NCBI GenBank assembly: GCA_900552185.1
Contig: URYT01000095.1
Span: forward strand, 1 to 7,239
Reading direction: 5' to 3'
DNA length: 7,239 bases
Origin: an uncultured Collinsella sp.
GTDB lineage: Bacteria; Actinomycetota; Coriobacteriia; Coriobacteriales; Coriobacteriaceae
This document shows positions 5,091-7,239 of this stretch, one piece after another. The position numbers and the translations under genes were made by a program. Below the pieces are notes generated by a model. It was not told the DNA's origin. It ran no database searches and was given only the letters and a program-made list of their open reading frames with translations. How positions within the stretch are numbered: position 1 is the stretch's first letter; the number at the start of each line of letters is the position of its first letter.

Positions 5091-6887
5091 GTGCCTGAAC
5101 AGGCGAATAATGGTTGTGATGCCGGCTTTGGCGTGCGCTTGATCGGCTGTGCCGACGATGCGGTTTTGCCCATTGGCATGCACGACTATGCGGAGGCCCT
5201 TGGTTGCTGCATGTTGGTTGACAAGACCATGTTTATTGCCGATGTGTTGGACTGCGACGCGTCCGTTGTGGTGTGCTGTCGACCCGAGGGTTTTGGCAAG
5301 AGCATGAACTTGTCGATGCTCAGGTCTTTTCTGGAGCGTCCAGCGGTCGGTCGCTCTGGTCAGCGTTTATTTGCCGATGCTCAGATTTGGGATGCAGACG
5401 GTGGGCGCTATCGGGATGAGTATGCTTGCTATCCGGTGATATCGCTGGACTTTTCTGGCGCTGCGAGGCGTGGTGCCGCTATTGCCGATGTCGTGCGCGA
5501 TGCCCTTTCGGGCGAGTGCGCTCGCTTGTTGGCGCTCTTGGAGGCTCCTGATTTAGCTCGAGATAAGGTGCGTCACATCGAACGCGTCGCGCGTGATGTG
5601 GCGAGCGCGGACGAGGTTGACTCGGTGCTCGGTGTGCTCATTGAGCTGCTGGAGATGGCCTGCGATGAGCAGGTTGTATTGCTCGTTGATGGGTACGATG
5701 CGGCGTGGTCTCGCCGTGCGAGCGCGAGGGACGCTTCCGACGCCGATCCGGCAGGGCTATTCGATCGCGTGCTGTTCGACGCCATTGCCACTGCGCGCGA
5801 TTCGTTGCGGCTGACGTGTCTGATGGGGGAGCGTCCCAGTCCTGCCGAAGCGGCGCTTTCTTCGCGCAGTTGCTTGTATTGTCTGTCGACGCCGCTTTCG
5901 ACGTGGTGTGACCGTTGGTTCGGCTTTTCGGATGCCGAGGTCCAGGCTCTGTTGAATCATGCTGGGCGCGAGGAATACCTGGATGATGCGCGTGAATGGC
6001 TCGAGGGGTATCGGTTTGGCAGGGCCTATTGCTCGAGTCCAGAGCGTGTAATCGGTTTTCTGGACCGAGGCTGCACGGCGCCTGTGCGTGCCGATCTGTA
6101 TGGATATGCCGATTGCCTGAGTAGGGTAGTTGCCGGGTGGAATCTCGACCGCCTTTCGGTCTTGTTTGATTTGCTCGAGGCCCATGGGTGCGCTGAGGTC
6201 CCGCTTTGTTTGGGCACTGCAGAGCCAGATGTCTCGCCTGACGATGGCATGTGGACAGCGCTGTATCTGTCCGGTTTCCTGACGACAGATATGACTGAGG
6301 AGCCAGAGCATGGCGATCGCCTCCGTGTTTTGCGATTGCCCAATAAAGAGCTTCGCCAGGTCTTGCGTCTAGTAATTGTTGAGTGGTTTGAGTGCGCTGC
6401 AGAAGACATTCGAGACGTCGATGCGTTTCGCGACGGGCTGTGCCATGGGAACGAGGATACCGTGAGGCGGGCGCTAAGCCGCATCTTAGGAGATGCGGGA
6501 ATCGGTGCGACCGACCCAGATGCGCCACTGCCATATCATCTGCTCTTGCAGGGGCTCTGCTTTGGCTTGCCGGGCTATGCCAATCCTGCCTCGAGGCGAA
6601 AGTGTGGCGCGGGTCGCTGCGACATCCAGGTTTTTCCTACGGGCGCCGTGTTCGACATAGCCGATACGATCGGTATGCTCGATGAACGTCCGCTGATAAC
6701 GATCAACATGATGTATGACCCCGGTGTGGATGCGCTGGGCCTGGAATTGCTGGCCGTGCAGGCGCTGCTCGACATAGAGCGCGACGGCATCGACGAAATC
6801 CGTGTACCGCGCCCCGGCGTGGGTCGCATGCGCTGGGGGTTCGGTTTTGATGGGCAGCATGTGGCTACGGTGTGCCAGCGGCTTTAA
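5091..6887 (+). CDS. AAA-ATPase-like / PD-(D/E)XK nuclease family protein, degenerate and Cys-rich
   Basis: A 598-residue protein of the family that joins an N-terminal AAA-ATPase-like domain (Pfam AAA-ATPase_like) to a C-terminal PD-(D/E)XK nuclease-like domain. Family landmarks in order: LPIGM (26-30), VDKTMFI (43-49), the P-loop RPEGFGKSMNLSML (64-77, Lys70), VVLLVDGYD (195-203), GFSDAEV (278-284), EGYRFG (305-310), YLSGFLT (392-398), LPNKELR (416-422), GAGRCDIQVFP (506-516) and GFGFDGQ (583-589). Two active sites look lost: Walker B reads Asp-Gly-Tyr-Asp where the family has DEYD, and the expected Glu-x-Lys strand is PLITINMMYD (534-543). It has 25 cysteines. The frame is intact. The biological role of the family is unsettled (mobile-element or defence links have been proposed). 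GTG at 5091 follows AGGGGG by nine bases; TTG at 5088 is an alternative. Further upstream in-frame starts lack a ribosome binding site and adjoin the terminator. Confidence 0.82.
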   Translation: MPEQANNGCDAGFGVRLIGCADDAVLPIGMHDYAEALGCCMLVDKTMFIADVLDCDASVVVCCRPEGFGKSMNLSMLRSFLERPAVGRSGQRLFADAQIWDADGGRYRDEYACYPVISLDFSGAARRGAAIADVVRDALSGECARLLALLEAPDLARDKVRHIERVARDVASADEVDSVLGVLIELLEMACDEQVVLLVDGYDAAWSRRASARDASDADPAGLFDRVLFDAIATARDSLRLTCLMGERPSPAEAALSSRSCLYCLSTPLSTWCDRWFGFSDAEVQALLNHAGREEYLDDAREWLEGYRFGRAYCSSPERVIGFLDRGCTAPVRADLYGYADCLSRVVAGWNLDRLSVLFDLLEAHGCAEVPLCLGTAEPDVSPDDGMWTALYLSGFLTTDMTEEPEHGDRLRVLRLPNKELRQVLRLVIVEWFECAAEDIRDVDAFRDGLCHGNEDTVRRALSRILGDAGIGATDPDAPLPYHLLLQGLCFGLPGYANPASRRKCGAGRCDIQVFPTGAVFDIADTIGMLDERPLITINMMYDPGVDALGLELLAVQALLDIERDGIDEIRVPRPGVGRMRWGFGFDGQHVATVCQRL

Positions 6888-6911
6888 GCGCTGAGGTGTT
6901 TCCGGCTTCCG

Positions 6912-7239
6912 TTACTCGGTGTCCTTCATGGGCGGCATGGGCTTCCAGTTGGGATCCTTGATGATCTTGCGGGCGTCCTTCATGCCACGGCGCAGCGCCG
7001 GAATACCGGTCTTAAAGCACTTATCGACCGCAGCCAGGCGAATGAATTCCTTGCAGAAGGTCGCGGCGTTGCCCAGACGGAACAGCACGGGGTGATAGTC
7101 GCCGTAGATCTGCATGTAGCGGGCGAGGAAGCCTCGGTTGCGCATGATGTAGTAGCGGTTGGTGTCGCTCGTGGAGTTGAGCTGGCGCTTGCCGGCGATA
7201 TCCCAGTTAGAGACGGCGCGGGCGCGCTTGAGCACCACG
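6912..7239 (-). CDS. Probable family 2 glycosyltransferase, C-terminal 109 residues
   Basis: The gene enters from the right edge and ends with TAA at 6914-6912; its start is outside the window. The Val near the edge (GTG, 7238) is probably internal, since the frame is open to the last base. The segment TNRYYIMRNRGFLARYM resembles the 'YY-x-x-RN' region after the catalytic domain of GT-A fold rhamnosyl- and galactofuranosyl-type family 2 transferases, which build cell-wall or capsular polysaccharide at the inner membrane face. The tail is basic and ends PNWKPMPPMKDTE, with no membrane segment. The catalytic motifs (DXD and the acceptor loop) lie outside, so the substrate cannot be judged. It is convergent with the ATPase-like gene, with 24 bases between the stop codons and no clear terminator. 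Confidence 0.6.
   Translation of the reverse strand, partial: VVLKRARAVSNWDIAGKRQLNSTSDTNRYYIMRNRGFLARYMQIYGDYHPVLFRLGNAATFCKEFIRLAAVDKCFKTGIPALRRGMKDARKIIKDPNWKPMPPMKDTE

Noticed and set aside
5638..6534. Open frame of 298 codons on the minus strand within the ATPase-like gene
   Set aside because: Its product is rich in Arg, His, Thr and Pro with no domain, and the plus strand carries all the family motifs.
6876..6893. CAGCG/CGCTG hairpin spanning the stop codon of the ATPase-like gene as a terminator
   Set aside because: The stem has only five pairs and there is no T-run after it on either strand.

Overview
The window looks like chromosomal DNA from a Gram-positive gut actinobacterium of the Coriobacteriia, most likely Collinsella or a close relative. 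This is inferred from the GC-rich codon use, the sufC-sufB-sufD order with a divergent Rrf2 regulator, a sortase-type surface protein, and an AAA-ATPase/PD-(D/E)XK-family gene of a kind common in these genomes. No database search was possible, so the taxon is a judgement by eye.

Layout. Positions 1-2301 (minus strand) hold a tightly packed operon, sufC > sufB > sufD, which encodes the SufBCD iron-sulfur cluster scaffold; only the first codons of sufD are present. Positions 2302-2520 are a divergent regulatory region with candidate promoters facing both ways and a striking set of alternating inverted repeats. Positions 2521-2952 (plus) encode a 143-residue Rrf2/IscR-type regulator with three cysteines placed to bind an Fe-S cluster. 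Positions 3092-4888 (plus) encode a secreted protein with a signal peptide, a lysozyme-like domain, a long Ser/Asp/Lys/Glu-rich stalk and a non-canonical MPKTG sorting signal; a rho-independent terminator follows. Positions 5091-6887 (plus) encode a member of the AAA-ATPase-like / PD-(D/E)XK nuclease family whose Walker B and nuclease motifs both look degraded and which is very rich in cysteine. From 6912 to the window end (minus) lies the C-terminal part of a probable family 2 glycosyltransferase, convergent with the previous gene.

How they work together. The regulator and suf operon form a plausible feedback unit: an Fe-S-sensing Rrf2 protein next to the operon that builds Fe-S clusters, with the repeats between them as candidate operators. 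The surface lysozyme-like protein, the ATPase-like gene and the glycosyltransferase have no obvious link to Fe-S metabolism and look like neighbouring, independently expressed units. The two most notable items are the multi-dyad operator region and the apparently catalytically dead, cysteine-rich ATPase/nuclease homologue. There is no gene-free stretch longer than 300 bases, and I saw no tRNA, rRNA, CRISPR array or insertion sequence.
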